This document shows positions 42,956 through 52,549 of a stretch of 64,000 nt of DNA, in pieces. How positions within the stretch are numbered: position 1 is the stretch's first letter; each line of letters opens with the position of its first letter. Location of the stretch: NCBI RefSeq assembly GCF_014635305.1, contig NZ_BMCS01000003.1, positions 310,001-374,000 on the forward strand, given 5' to 3'. The notes below the pieces were generated by a model. It saw only the letters and a list, made by a program, of their open reading frames with translations. It was not told where the DNA came from and did not search any database. A program made the translations under genes and the position numbers. Source of the stretch: Williamsia phyllosphaerae (GTDB lineage: Bacteria; Actinomycetota; Actinomycetes; Mycobacteriales; Mycobacteriaceae).

Positions 42956-44199
42956 AGTGATCCGCCCGGGGCGTCGACGACCTGCGCGGGACTCGCAGGT
43001 GCGCGTTCGGGTCGCAGGGGGAGCGACGCATCGACCACCCAGTGGTCGCCGCACGGTGCTCCCGAGCAGTCACCGCCGACCGACTCGGCCCGCAGCGCCA
43101 TGTTCGCCAGCCCGTGCGACCCCCGCCCGTCGCCGGGTGGATGGTGCCCGGCGGGGAGTGGGTTGCGCACCGTCACGGTCAGGTCGGTGTCGGTCGCGCC
43201 GAGGCGGATCGAGATCGGTTCCGCGGGCGCGTGTCTGGTCGCGTTGGTGAGCGCCTCGGCCACGATCCGGTAGGCGCAGACGTCGACCGACGGAGGGAGC
43301 TCGGGAGGTGCCTCGCCGCTCACGGTCACCGGTGACCCCGCGGTGCGCGCGGTGGTCACCAGGCGGTCCAGGCGGCGCAGGGACGCCGTGCGACGGCTCT
43401 GCTCCTGATTCCCGGTCCCGGTCTCGGTGTCTGTGCCGCCGAGGACCTCGATCATGGTCCTCATCTCACCCAACGCCTCCACGCTGTTGCTGCGCACCGA
43501 GGCGAGCACCTCGGCGGTGATGGGCGAGCCGGGCCCGGCCCGCAGTGCCGCGGCCGACTGCAGCGCGATACCGGAGAGGTGTCCCGCGACGATGTCGTGC
43601 AGATCGCGGGCCAGTCGGCGGCGTTCGTCGGCGACGGCGTCGGCGCGATCACGCGCGGCGAGCTGCGCCACGGCCAGCGACCGTTCTCGCTCACTCTGCG
43701 CGGCCAACCGGTGCTCGGCGATGGCTCGCCCGTACCCGATGGGGGAGATGACCAACGCCAGCAGCCACAGCAGGATCAGCAGCACCGAACGCCAGCTGCC
43801 GTCGACGGCGATCACCGACGCGACCGCGAGGACGGTGATGGCCACGACCGTCGCGTACATCACGTGCACGGTGCGGCGGCCGGCGTACAGCGCGACCGCA
43901 TAGGCGACGTCGGACAACACCAACCACACCGAGATCGACTGTGCCACCGCGACATCGACACCGACGACGACCAGACACAGGGCGAACGACAACCCGGGCG
44001 CGGTGGACCGCAACGACTGGACCGCGCACGCGGTGACCAGGGTGACCAGGGCGAACCAGCGCGGCAGGTCGAACGGTGATCCGGAATTGCCGCCGATGAC
44101 GGTCAGATCGGCGGCGTAGAGGACGAGACCGAGCGCGAGGAACGCGAGGCACACGGCGACGTCGCGCAGACGCGGCCGTTCGGCCACCCGACTCCACAT
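42952..44199 (-). CDS. Sensor histidine kinase (HisKA_3)
   Basis: This NarL-type sensor kinase phosphorylates the adjacent response regulator. The 415-residue protein has about five N-terminal transmembrane helices (about 10-165), a coiled-coil linker, an H-box LARDLHDIVAGHLSG with His201, and a HATPase_c domain with the AEALTNATRHAP N-box and GRGSHGLANM G-box. ATG at 44199 is chosen for AAGGAGG 8 nt upstream; ATG 44232 or GTG 44235 would add 11 or 12 residues. The membrane-embedded sensor without a large outer loop suggests a membrane or envelope signal, as in the LiaS/DesK class. Confidence 0.9.
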   Translation of the reverse strand: MWSRVAERPRLRDVAVCLAFLALGLVLYAADLTVIGGNSGSPFDLPRWFALVTLVTACAVQSLRSTAPGLSFALCLVVVGVDVAVAQSISVWLVLSDVAYAVALYAGRRTVHVMYATVVAITVLAVASVIAVDGSWRSVLLILLWLLALVISPIGYGRAIAEHRLAAQSERERSLAVAQLAARDRADAVADERRRLARDLHDIVAGHLSGIALQSAAALRAGPGSPITAEVLASVRSNSVEALGEMRTMIEVLGGTDTETGTGNQEQSRRTASLRRLDRLVTTARTAGSPVTVSGEAPPELPPSVDVCAYRIVAEALTNATRHAPAEPISIRLGATDTDLTVTVRNPLPAGHHPPGDGRGSHGLANMALRAESVGGDCSGAPCGDHWVVDASLPLRPERAPASPAQVVDAPGGSL

Positions 44200-44342
44200 C
44201 CTCGCCGCCTCCTTCTCGTCGGACCGACTCATCACACCACGCGCGACACCGTCGGCGGATCGTCCGAAGTGATGACGGGGCCGATGTGATCTCGTGCTCG
44301 CGGCCGATGTGGGCGCCGGTTGCTCGGAGAAGTCTGAGGGGC

Positions 44343-44894
44343 ATGGAATCCCCCGTGCTCCTCGTCATCATCGGTTGTGAGATCGGCTTCTGGGTCGTCG
44401 TGTTCGCCGGACTCGCGGTGCGGTACGGCCTCCGGGCTCCCCGCGCGTCGACGATCATCCTGCGCATGGTGCCGGTGGTCGATGTGGTGCTGCTCGTGGC
44501 GGTCGCCCTCGACCTGCATTCCGGCGCGGCGGTGGAACAGATCCACCGGATCGCGGGCGTCTATCTCGGGGTGACGGTCGCGTTCGGGCACTCGATGATC
44601 CGGTGGGCCGATGTGCGATGTGCGCACTGGTTCTTCGGTGGGCCCGCGCCGACGCCGCGACCGAAGCGCGGTCCGGAGGCGGTGCGTCAGGAGGTGATCG
44701 GCTTCGCGCGGTGGCTGCTCGCCGCCGGTGTGGCCGGAGCCGCCATCCTGGGCCTGGCCGTCACGGTCGCCGACTCCGACCAGGCTCACGACCTGTACGG
44801 CATCTTCCCGCTGTTGGGGATCATCACCGTGATCTGGTTCGCCACCGGCCCGGCGTGGGCGTGGTTCGACCAGGGGAGCCGCGTGCGCTCGTGA
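44343..44894 (+). CDS. Multi-span membrane protein of unknown function
   Basis: This 183-residue protein has about five hydrophobic helices (near 4-22, 34-54, 62-80, 118-138 and 147-167) with a charged cytoplasmic loop between the third and fourth (PRPKRGPEAVRQEV). I do not recognise a named family. GAGGGG precedes the ATG. It is divergent from the histidine kinase, so it may be a target of, or a partner for, that system. It is the last gene before the arsenic operon. Confidence 0.7.
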   Translation: MESPVLLVIIGCEIGFWVVVFAGLAVRYGLRAPRASTIILRMVPVVDVVLLVAVALDLHSGAAVEQIHRIAGVYLGVTVAFGHSMIRWADVRCAHWFFGGPAPTPRPKRGPEAVRQEVIGFARWLLAAGVAGAAILGLAVTVADSDQAHDLYGIFPLLGIITVIWFATGPAWAWFDQGSRVRS

Positions 44895-44976
44895 CCGGTC
44901 CACGCGACGACGCAGCCGGCTGTGGGTGCCCGCTCGGTGTGGTGGCCAGGTGCCGGCATGGTCGCGCCCTGTTCAC

Positions 44977-45006
44977 TTGACGGTGTGATTAGGCGCCGGT
45001 CAATAT
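44977..45006 (+). promoter_or_regulatory. arsR promoter and probable ArsR operator
   Basis: TTGACG (44977-44982) and CAATAT (45001-45006) are spaced by 18 nt; the arsR ATG begins 7 nt after the -10, which fits a leaderless mRNA. Inverted half-sites TTGAC (44977-44981) and GTCAA (44999-45003) overlap both elements and may be the ArsR binding site. Confidence 0.55.
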
Positions 45007-45012
45007 AGACGT

Positions 45013-45399
45013 ATGTCGAAACAGGGCCTGCACGTCGAGGCCGCGGGCGAGTGCTGCTCGCCGTTGATCCGGGAACCGTTGAGCGCTGATCGGGCGGGCG
45101 ATCTGGCCCACATGTTCAAGGCAATCGGGGATCCGGTCCGACTGCGGTTGTTGAGTCTGGTGGCGAGCCACGAGAACGGTGAAGCGTGTGTCTGCGACAT
45201 CTCCGATGGGTTCGCCTTGTCGCAGCCGACCATCTCGCATCACCTCAAGGTGCTGCGCAGTGCTGGTCTGCTCGACTGCGAACGCCGCGGGACCTGGGTG
45301 TACTACTGGGTGATTCCAGCTGCGTTGCAGCAGTTGTCGGCGGTGTTGAGTAGCGCGGATTCATCCGCAGCTGACGCCGCGATGGCGGTGAACGCATGA
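45013..45399 (+). CDS. arsR: Arsenic-responsive repressor ArsR
   Basis: ArsR blocks the ars operon until As(III) or Sb(III) binds its cysteines. The 128-residue winged-helix protein has Cys14-Cys15 near the N-terminus and Cys59 and Cys61 in ACVCD before the recognition helix (LSQPTISHHLKVLRSAGLL). This combination resembles the corynebacterial type, which uses two N-terminal Cys and one from the helix region. The ATG appears leaderless. Its stop overlaps the acr3 ATG by 4 nt. It is the first gene of a compact operon inserted into the sigB-sigA backbone. Confidence 0.93.
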   Translation: MSKQGLHVEAAGECCSPLIREPLSADRAGDLAHMFKAIGDPVRLRLLSLVASHENGEACVCDISDGFALSQPTISHHLKVLRSAGLLDCERRGTWVYYWVIPAALQQLSAVLSSADSSAADAAMAVNA

Positions 45400-46499
45400 G
45401 CACCTCGACAGATAGGGCGGATGCCCCCGCAGTGGTGGGCAAGCTGTCGACGCTCGACCGGTTCCTGCCGGTATGGATCGGCGTCGCGATGGTTGCCGGC
45501 TTGCTGCTCGGCCGCGGGATCCCCGGCCTCGATGACGCACTGTCGAAGATCTCGGTCGACGGGGTTTCCCTGCCGATCGCGATCGGACTGCTGATCATGA
45601 TGTACCCGGTACTGGCGAAGGTCCGCTACGACCGGCTCGACTCGGTCACCGGCGACAAGAAGCTCCTTCTCGGGTCTTTGGCCCTGAACTGGATTCTCGG
45701 TCCTGCGTTGATGTTCGCCCTCGCGTGGCTGTTCCTGCCCGACCTGCCCGAATACCGCACCGGCCTGATCATCGTCGGCCTCGCACGGTGCATCGCGATG
45801 GTGATCATCTGGAACGACCTCGCCTGCGGCGACCGAGAGGCGGCCGCCGTGCTGGTGGCGATCAACTCGGTCTTCCAGGTCGTGATGTTCGCTGTCCTGG
45901 GCTGGTTCTACCTGTCGGTCCTCCCGGGCTGGCTGGGGCTCGAGCAGGCCGAGATCTCCACTTCGGCATGGCAGATCGCGAAGTCGGTCCTGATCTTCCT
46001 CGGCATCCCGCTCGTCGCGGGATACCTGTCGCGCCGGTTCGGCGAGAAGGCCAAGGGCCGCGACTGGTACGAGAGCACGTTCATTCCCCGCATCGGGCCG
46101 TGGGCGCTCTACGGGCTGCTGTTCACCATCGTGATTCTCTTCGCGTTGCAGGGCGATCAGATAACTTCCAGGCCGCTCGACGTCGTGCGGATCGCGCTGC
46201 CGCTGCTGGTGTACTTCGCCGTCATGTGGGGCGGCGGGTACGCATTCGGTGCCGCGATGGGACTCGGCTACGAGCGGACGACGACGCTGGCGTTCACCGC
46301 TGCGGGCAACAACTTCGAACTCGCCATCGCCGTCGCGATCGCCACCTACGGGGCGACGTCCGGGCAGGCACTGGCCGGGGTCGTCGGGCCGTTGATCGAG
46401 GTCCCGGTGCTTGTCGGGCTGGTCTACGTATCGCTGGCGTTGCGGAAGCGGTTCAGTGCCCGAACGCCCGCCGCGGCGGTCTCGAGTATCAAGGGGTAG
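45396..46499 (+). CDS. acr3: Arsenite efflux permease Acr3
   Basis: Acr3 exports As(III) driven by the proton gradient. The 367-residue protein has ten predicted helices, the conserved GLARCIAMVIIWN segment with Cys132 (the Cys needed for transport in other Acr3 proteins) and the AAGNNFELAIAVAI segment with the essential Glu. It starts within the arsR stop codon (ATGA). Length is typical of bacterial Acr3. A 166-bp gap with a short palindrome (46522-46535) follows before the arsC fragment, so part of the operon may have been lost there. Confidence 0.94.
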   Translation: MSTSTDRADAPAVVGKLSTLDRFLPVWIGVAMVAGLLLGRGIPGLDDALSKISVDGVSLPIAIGLLIMMYPVLAKVRYDRLDSVTGDKKLLLGSLALNWILGPALMFALAWLFLPDLPEYRTGLIIVGLARCIAMVIIWNDLACGDREAAAVLVAINSVFQVVMFAVLGWFYLSVLPGWLGLEQAEISTSAWQIAKSVLIFLGIPLVAGYLSRRFGEKAKGRDWYESTFIPRIGPWALYGLLFTIVILFALQGDQITSRPLDVVRIALPLLVYFAVMWGGGYAFGAAMGLGYERTTTLAFTAAGNNFELAIAVAIATYGATSGQALAGVVGPLIEVPVLVGLVYVSLALRKRFSARTPAAAVSSIKG

Positions 46500-46665
46500 C
46501 GATGGCCGAGACGCACCGTCGGCGTTCGTGAACGCATCGGGCAACGCGACGGCCGATGGCGTGATGTGCAGATGATCGCGCGCCGCAGCACGACGGTTGG
46601 CACCTGAGAAAAGGATTTGCCATCCTCCAGTTCCCGCACGCTTCTAGTCAGAAGGGTTTCCCCAG
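46500..46665 (+). other. Gap in the ars operon with a palindrome
   Basis: This 166-bp stretch has no convincing gene. A 9-codon open frame (46502-46531) begins directly after acr3, and a palindrome GCGTTC-GT-GAACGC lies at 46522-46535. AGAAGGG just before 46666 is a good ribosome-binding site for the arsC fragment. It may be the scar of a lost gene. Confidence 0.5.
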
Positions 46666-46863
46666 ATGTCTGACACACCCAGTGTCCTGTTCGTGTGCGT
46701 CCACAACGCCGGCCGATCCCAGATGGCTGCCGGGTTCCTCACCACACTCGCCGGGGATTCGATTGAGGTCCGCTCCGCGGGCAGCGCACCCGCCGCCTCC
46801 GTCAACTCCGCGGCGGTGGAGGCGATGGCCGAGCTCCTGCCGGTGCAGGCGGGCCCCCGATGA
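46666..46863 (+). pseudogene. Truncated ArsC (N-terminal half only)
   Basis: The 65-residue product begins like a full arsenate reductase of the low-molecular-weight phosphatase type, with an intact P-loop CVHNAGRS (Cys11 to Arg17). It follows the family to about residue 57 (AVEAMAEL) and then ends with eight unrelated residues and a stop that overlaps the next ATG by 4 nt. The second half of the fold, with the catalytic Asp, is missing, so it should be inactive. A deletion joined it neatly to the second arsC. It could still act as a coupling leader. Confidence 0.8.
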
Positions 46864-47270
46864 GTACGCCGAGTGTGTTGTTCGTGTGCGTGAAGAACGG
46901 TGGCAAATCTCAGATGGCTGCCGGCCTCATGGCCAAGGAGGCCGGTGACACCGTCGAGGTGCATTCCGCGGGAACGAAACCCGGCACCGCGGTCAACGCA
47001 CAGTCGGCGGAGTCGCTACTCGAGGTCGGCGTCGACATCACCACAGAGCAGCCGAAGCCGATAGATCCGGAGCTGTTGGCACGAATGGACTACGTGATCA
47101 CCCTCGGTCGCGAAGCCCGGGTCGAGGAGGTCGCTGGACCGGTCTACGAGAACTGGGACACCGATGAGCCCTCGAACCGGGGGATCGAGGGGATGGAGCG
47201 GATGCGGCTGGTCCGCGACGACATCGCCACCCGGGTCCGCGACCTGCACGCTCGCCTCACCGCCGGGTGA
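46860..47270 (+). CDS. arsC: ArsC-like low-molecular-weight phosphatase family protein with altered P-loop
   Basis: This is probably an arsenate reductase or a relative. The 136-residue protein is full length for the LMW phosphatase/ArsC fold. Its P-loop reads CVKNGGKS: Cys10 is kept, but the Arg that ends CX5R is Lys16. DYVITLG and the NWDTDEPS loop, with the candidate acid Asp, are present. Actinobacterial ArsC forms an arseno-mycothiol adduct, and mscR in this window shows mycothiol is used. Whether the Lys variant reduces arsenate is not known. It overlaps the fragment upstream and the flavoprotein downstream by 4 nt each. Confidence 0.8.
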   Translation: MSTPSVLFVCVKNGGKSQMAAGLMAKEAGDTVEVHSAGTKPGTAVNAQSAESLLEVGVDITTEQPKPIDPELLARMDYVITLGREARVEEVAGPVYENWDTDEPSNRGIEGMERMRLVRDDIATRVRDLHARLTAG

Positions 47271-48325
47271 GCAGCAACGCCACCCATTCGGCTGACGTCG
47301 TGGTCATCGGCGGCGGCCAGGCGGGCCTGGCCGCCGGTTACTACCTACGTAGAACCGGTCTCGATTTCGTCATCCTCGACGACAACCCCTACCCGGGCGG
47401 CTCGTGGCAGCACTACTGGCAGTCGCTGACCCTGTTCTCGCCCGCCGAGTACTCGTCGCTGCCCGGGTGGCCGATGCCGCCCTACCCCAACGGGTTTCCA
47501 CCGGCGACGCACGTCGTGGACTACCTGACCCGATACGAACATCGTTATGAGCTGCCCATCCGGCGCCCCGTATCCGTCACCGAGGTCACGCGCACAGATC
47601 ACGGTTTCCACGTCCACAGCGACGACGGTGGTTGGGATGCGCGGCGGGTCATCAATGCCACCGGCTCATGGCGGCAACCTTTCTGGCCGCTGTACCCCGG
47701 CATCAGCGAGTTCGCCGGGCGTCAGCTCCACACCGTTGACTACCGCTCTCCCGAGCCGTTCGCCGGGCAACGGGTGGCGGTGGTGGGGGGCGGTAACTCC
47801 GCCGCCCAGATCGTCGCGGACCTTTCCGCTGTGGCGGAGCCCCTGTGGTGCACGCCCCGCCCGCCCCGGTACCTGCCCGACGACGTCGACGGCCGGGTGT
47901 TGTTCACCGTGGCCTCCGAGCACGCCGCTGCGGTCGCCGCCGGCCGGCCATCGGACGGGGGTGTCGGTGGGCTGGGTGACATCGTGGCCGTGCCGTCGGT
48001 GCGCGCTGCCCGCGACCGCGGCCAGCTCACCGCCCATCCGATGTTCACCCACCTCACCGCCGGCGGCGTCGTCATCGACGGCGTCGAGGAACAGGTCGAT
48101 GCGATCATCTGGTGCACCGGGTTCCGGCCCGCCCTGCGACACCTCCACGGGCTGGTCCGAACGAGGGGCGATCACCATCCGGTCGTCGACAACCATCTGG
48201 TCGATGACCCCGCGATGATGTTCCTCGGGTACGGCGACTGGACCGGACCGGCCTCGGCCACCCTCATCGGGGTCGGGCGCACCGCTCGCTCCCTGCTTGC
48301 CCCAGCCCGGCGCAGGCCGCGCTAG
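47267..48325 (+). CDS. ArsO-like flavin-dependent monooxygenase
   Basis: This NAD(P)H/FAD enzyme belongs to the ArsO type found in ars operons, with a proposed role in arsenical oxidation. The 352-residue protein has the FAD motif GGGQAG (15-20), the PYPGGSW segment of flavin monooxygenases, the NAD(P)H motif VVGGGNSAA near 173, and WCTGFRP near the C-terminus. GTG at 47267 overlaps the arsC stop by 4 nt, so it is the fifth gene of the ars operon. Its precise substrate is not established. Confidence 0.83.
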   Translation: MSSNATHSADVVVIGGGQAGLAAGYYLRRTGLDFVILDDNPYPGGSWQHYWQSLTLFSPAEYSSLPGWPMPPYPNGFPPATHVVDYLTRYEHRYELPIRRPVSVTEVTRTDHGFHVHSDDGGWDARRVINATGSWRQPFWPLYPGISEFAGRQLHTVDYRSPEPFAGQRVAVVGGGNSAAQIVADLSAVAEPLWCTPRPPRYLPDDVDGRVLFTVASEHAAAVAAGRPSDGGVGGLGDIVAVPSVRAARDRGQLTAHPMFTHLTAGGVVIDGVEEQVDAIIWCTGFRPALRHLHGLVRTRGDHHPVVDNHLVDDPAMMFLGYGDWTGPASATLIGVGRTARSLLAPARRRPR

Positions 48326-48409
48326 GTCGCACGTGCACACTTCGCCGGCCTCGGTCGAGATCGGGACCACCTGCTGCGTCGCCACCCTTGAGAGCCTCGC
48401 CGAACAACA

Positions 48410-48446
48410 ACGCAGCCGCCCCGGAGGATCTCCGGGGCGGCTGCGT
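48410..48446 (-). terminator. sigA intrinsic terminator
   Basis: A perfect 16-bp GC-rich stem (48410-48425 with 48431-48446, loop GGATC) lies 18 bp past the sigA stop. On the minus strand it is followed by TTGTTGTTC, a weak U-tract. It also ends the convergent ars operon. Confidence 0.88.
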
Positions 48447-48463
48447 CGTCTGGACGGGTGTGA

Positions 48464-49834
<1,371 letters not shown>

Positions 49835-49932
49835 GTACGACCTTTCACAGACTTCAAACATGTGGCTTCACACCGAGCGATCACCTCGGCGGAGCGGGGA
49901 CTTGAGGGCCGGCAACGGGTGCCGACTGACAC

Positions 49933-49938
49933 ATTGTA
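49933..49938 (-). promoter_or_regulatory. Likely sigA promoter -10
   Basis: On the minus strand TACAAT lies about 100 bp upstream of the sigA GTG. It is the best -10 match in the 185-bp gap to ppgK. The -35 is not clear. Confidence 0.45.
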
Positions 49939-50013
49939 ACGATTCCCGGGCCACTCGGTCTCCACACCACGCCCGCCGACCCCGGCCGACGCCGTCGACC
50001 TGCGTGGATCGGG

Positions 50014-50030
50014 TGAGGGTCAGACCCTCA
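50014..50030 (-). terminator. Short hairpin at the ppgK 3' end
   Basis: TGAGGGT-CAG-ACCCTCA forms a perfect 7-bp stem across the ppgK stop codon. It is a weak terminator candidate, as no U-tract follows. Confidence 0.35.
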
Positions 50031-50817
50031 GGCGGGCGTTGACGGCCATCGCGGCACCGACGATCCCAGCGGTGTTCTGCAGCGTGGCCGGCACCACCGG
50101 GGTGCGGTTCGACAGGTGCGGGATCCACTTGTGGGCCTTGCGGCTGATGCCGCCGCCCGCGATGAACAGATCAGGCCAGAATAGGTTCTCGTAGGCCGTG
50201 AGCACCGTCGACACGTGCCCGGCCCACTTCTCGTAGGACCAGTCGTTGTCCTCTTTGATCTTCGACGACGCCTGGTGCTCGGCCTCCTTGCCGCCGACCT
50301 CCATGTGTCCGAGTTCGGTGTTGGGCAGCAGCTTGCCGTGGAACAGGATCGCCGAACCGATGCCGGTCCCGAAGGTCAGCAGCATGACCATGCCCTTGGC
50401 GTCTTTGCCCGCGCCGTAGGCGTCCTCGGCCATGCCGGCGGCGTCGGCGTCGTTGAGGACCGCGAGCGGACGGTCGCCGAGCACACCGGCCAGCAGGGCG
50501 TAGGGGTCGCTGTCGATCCAGCCCTTGTCGATGTTCGCGGCGGTCTTCACGACACCCCCGGACACGACGCTGGGCAGCGTGACCCCGACCGGGCCGTCCC
50601 AGGAGAAGTGGTCGACGACCTCCTTGATGCCGCCGGCGACCGCGGCCGGGGTGGACGGCTGTGGGGTGAGCACCTTGAACCGGTCACCGACGAGTTCACC
50701 GGTGTCGAGATCGACGATGCCGCCCTTGATGCCGGACCCGCCCACGTCCACGCCGAAGGCGCGTCCGAGCGTGTCGGTGATGGGTGCGTCCGCACCCGGA
50801 CTGGCGGCTTGCGACAT
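50020..50817 (-). CDS. ppgK: Polyphosphate glucokinase
   Basis: PpgK phosphorylates glucose using inorganic polyphosphate or ATP. The 265-residue ROK-family protein has the phosphate motif GVDVGGSGIKGG (22-33), the LNDADAAGMAE segment with the catalytic Asp, FGTGIGSA, and the GHMEVGG region. ATG at 50817 is preceded by GGAGGA. It is divergent from suhB, as in mycobacteria, and lies next to sigA. Glucose that enters without a PTS would need this kinase. Confidence 0.93.
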   Translation of the reverse strand: MSQAASPGADAPITDTLGRAFGVDVGGSGIKGGIVDLDTGELVGDRFKVLTPQPSTPAAVAGGIKEVVDHFSWDGPVGVTLPSVVSGGVVKTAANIDKGWIDSDPYALLAGVLGDRPLAVLNDADAAGMAEDAYGAGKDAKGMVMLLTFGTGIGSAILFHGKLLPNTELGHMEVGGKEAEHQASSKIKEDNDWSYEKWAGHVSTVLTAYENLFWPDLFIAGGGISRKAHKWIPHLSNRTPVVPATLQNTAGIVGAAMAVNARLRV

Positions 50818-50976
50818 GACGTGGGTCCTCCATGCGATCGTCCGACTCCGGTACGCGCTCAAGGCTAGTCATGCCGTCGGCGCACCGCTCGCTGTCGGCG
50901 ATACGGCCCACCCGCAGCGGACGGTCCGCACCGGGCGGCGGCGACACCGCGGTGCATCGTGTGTTGAGGTTGTCCG

Positions 50977-51825
50977 GTGACATCCGCCGCGGAACTGACC
51001 GCCATCGCCATCGAGATCGCCGAGACCGCCGCCGACCACGCCCGCGTCCGCCGGGGCGAGTTGTTCGACGACGCCGGGGCCCCGCCACAGTCGTCGTCGG
51101 TGAGCACCAAGAGCACCCCGACCGACCCGGTCACCGTGGCCGACACAGAGACCGAGACCCTGATCCGCGCGGCGCTGACCCGCCTGCGACCCGACGACAC
51201 CGTCCTGGGCGAGGAGGACGGCGGCACGCTGGAGGTGCCCGAGGGGGTGCGCTGGGTGGTCGACCCTATCGACGGCACGGTCAACTTCCTCTACGGGATC
51301 CCTGCGTATGCGGTGTCGGTGGGCGCGCAGGTCGACGGCGTCTCGGTCGCCGGTGCCGTGGTCGACGTGGCCCGTCGGGTCACCTACTCGGCGACGCGGG
51401 GTGCGGGTGCGTTCCGCGACGACGGATCGGGACCGACCCGGTTGCGCTGCACCGACGTCTCCTCGGTGGCACTGGCGTTGGTGGCGACCGGGTTCGGCTA
51501 TGACGAGGATCGTCGGCGCGCGCAGGGTGCGGTCATCGCCGAACTGCTCCCACGGGTTCGCGACCTGCGGCGTGTCGGATCCGCCGCACTCGACCTGTGC
51601 ATGGTTGCGTCGGGGTCGGTGGACGCGCACTTCGAACACGGACTCAACCCGTGGGACTGGGCCGCCGGCGCGCTGATCGCCGAGGAGGCGGGGGCCGTCG
51701 TGACGGTGCCCGGGCCCGAGACGAGGGGATACGACGGTGCGGTGACCATGGCGGTCGCACCCGGCATCGCCACCGAGTTCACCGACCTGCTCGAACGTAT
51801 CGGCGCGCTGGGCTCGCTGCCCTGA
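50977..51825 (+). CDS. suhB: Inositol monophosphatase family protein (SuhB)
   Basis: The enzyme dephosphorylates inositol 1-phosphate or a related sugar phosphate; myo-inositol is needed for mycothiol and phosphatidylinositol in this order. The 282-residue protein has the metal motifs GEED (78-81) and DPIDGT (96-101) and the C-terminal NPWDWAAG motif. GTG at 50977 has a weak GAGG upstream. It is divergent from ppgK and converges on cei across a short hairpin. The substrate is inferred from family and context; other IMPase-like phosphatases cannot be excluded. Confidence 0.9.
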   Translation: MTSAAELTAIAIEIAETAADHARVRRGELFDDAGAPPQSSSVSTKSTPTDPVTVADTETETLIRAALTRLRPDDTVLGEEDGGTLEVPEGVRWVVDPIDGTVNFLYGIPAYAVSVGAQVDGVSVAGAVVDVARRVTYSATRGAGAFRDDGSGPTRLRCTDVSSVALALVATGFGYDEDRRRAQGAVIAELLPRVRDLRRVGSAALDLCMVASGSVDAHFEHGLNPWDWAAGALIAEEAGAVVTVPGPETRGYDGAVTMAVAPGIATEFTDLLERIGALGSLP

Positions 51826-51828
51826 ACC

Positions 51829-51845
51829 GCGTCGTGGGACGACGC
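51829..51845. terminator. Hairpin between suhB and cei
   Basis: GCGTCGT-GGG-ACGACGC forms a perfect 7-bp stem in the 25-bp gap between the convergent suhB and cei genes. It is likely a shared terminator. Confidence 0.5.
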
Positions 51846-51850
51846 CGTGG

Positions 51851-52549
51851 TCAGCAGGACGAGTTGTGCACCGCGCGCACCAGGGCCGGATCGGCGCCGG
51901 TCTTGGGGTTCTTGGGGTCGGCCGACCGCAGCGACTCGAGGGCGGCCTGGGCGTCCTGAGACTGTTCCTTGCTGGTGAACCCGGTGCCGAGCACCAGATC
52001 GACGACCGCGCCGCTGCGACCGTCGTCGATCAGCTCGGCGCACGGTTCGGCCAGCCACAGCGCGGCGGCGGCGGCACGACTGGCCTGCCCGAAGCGGATC
52101 TGTCCCACACACGCGAGGTTCTGGTCGTAGACCGTGTCGTCGGCGTACGGGGTGTCGGTGGCGGGGGTGAACCCCTGCGAGGTGAGGTCGTCGAGCACGG
52201 TTCGTGCCTGACCCCGCTGTGCCGACGCGTTGAGCACCCGCACCTGGAAGGTGGACAGCGCACCGGGGGCCACGTCGATCAGGTCGGCCGCAGGGACGGT
52301 CGTCAGTGACGGGGCGGCGGCCGCGGAGCTCGGGGCCCCCGACGCCGAGGGTGCGGCCGAGGGTGCCGGCGGCTGATTGCAGGCGGTGATCACCGACGAG
52401 TCGTCCCCGTCGGCCAGCGCGCTCGCCCAGATGATGATGCCCGCGACGAGCAGCACGACCGTCGCGATGGCGAACGGTATGTAGCGGCGACGTCGGAACG
52501 GCCGTCCGTGATCGTCGGTGGGGAATCCGGTGGTGATCTGCGAAACCAC
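51851..52549 (-). CDS. cei: Cell envelope integrity protein Cei (LytR_C domain)
   Basis: Cei is a single-pass envelope protein; the mycobacterial Rv2700 counterpart is needed for envelope integrity. The 232-residue protein has a short basic cytoplasmic N-terminus, one transmembrane helix (about 25-45), an Ala/Ser/Pro-rich linker (about 57-85) and an outer LytR_C domain (from about 97; FQVRVLNASAQRGQA) with Cys pairs (NLACVG, EPCAEL, NSSC at the end) that may form disulfides. GTG at 52549 follows GGAAGGA. It sits beside suhB and, across a 394-bp gap, the divergent DUF4193 gene, as in mycobacteria. Confidence 0.87.
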   Translation of the reverse strand: MVSQITTGFPTDDHGRPFRRRRYIPFAIATVVLLVAGIIIWASALADGDDSSVITACNQPPAPSAAPSASGAPSSAAAAPSLTTVPAADLIDVAPGALSTFQVRVLNASAQRGQARTVLDDLTSQGFTPATDTPYADDTVYDQNLACVGQIRFGQASRAAAAALWLAEPCAELIDDGRSGAVVDLVLGTGFTSKEQSQDAQAALESLRSADPKNPKTGADPALVRAVHNSSC

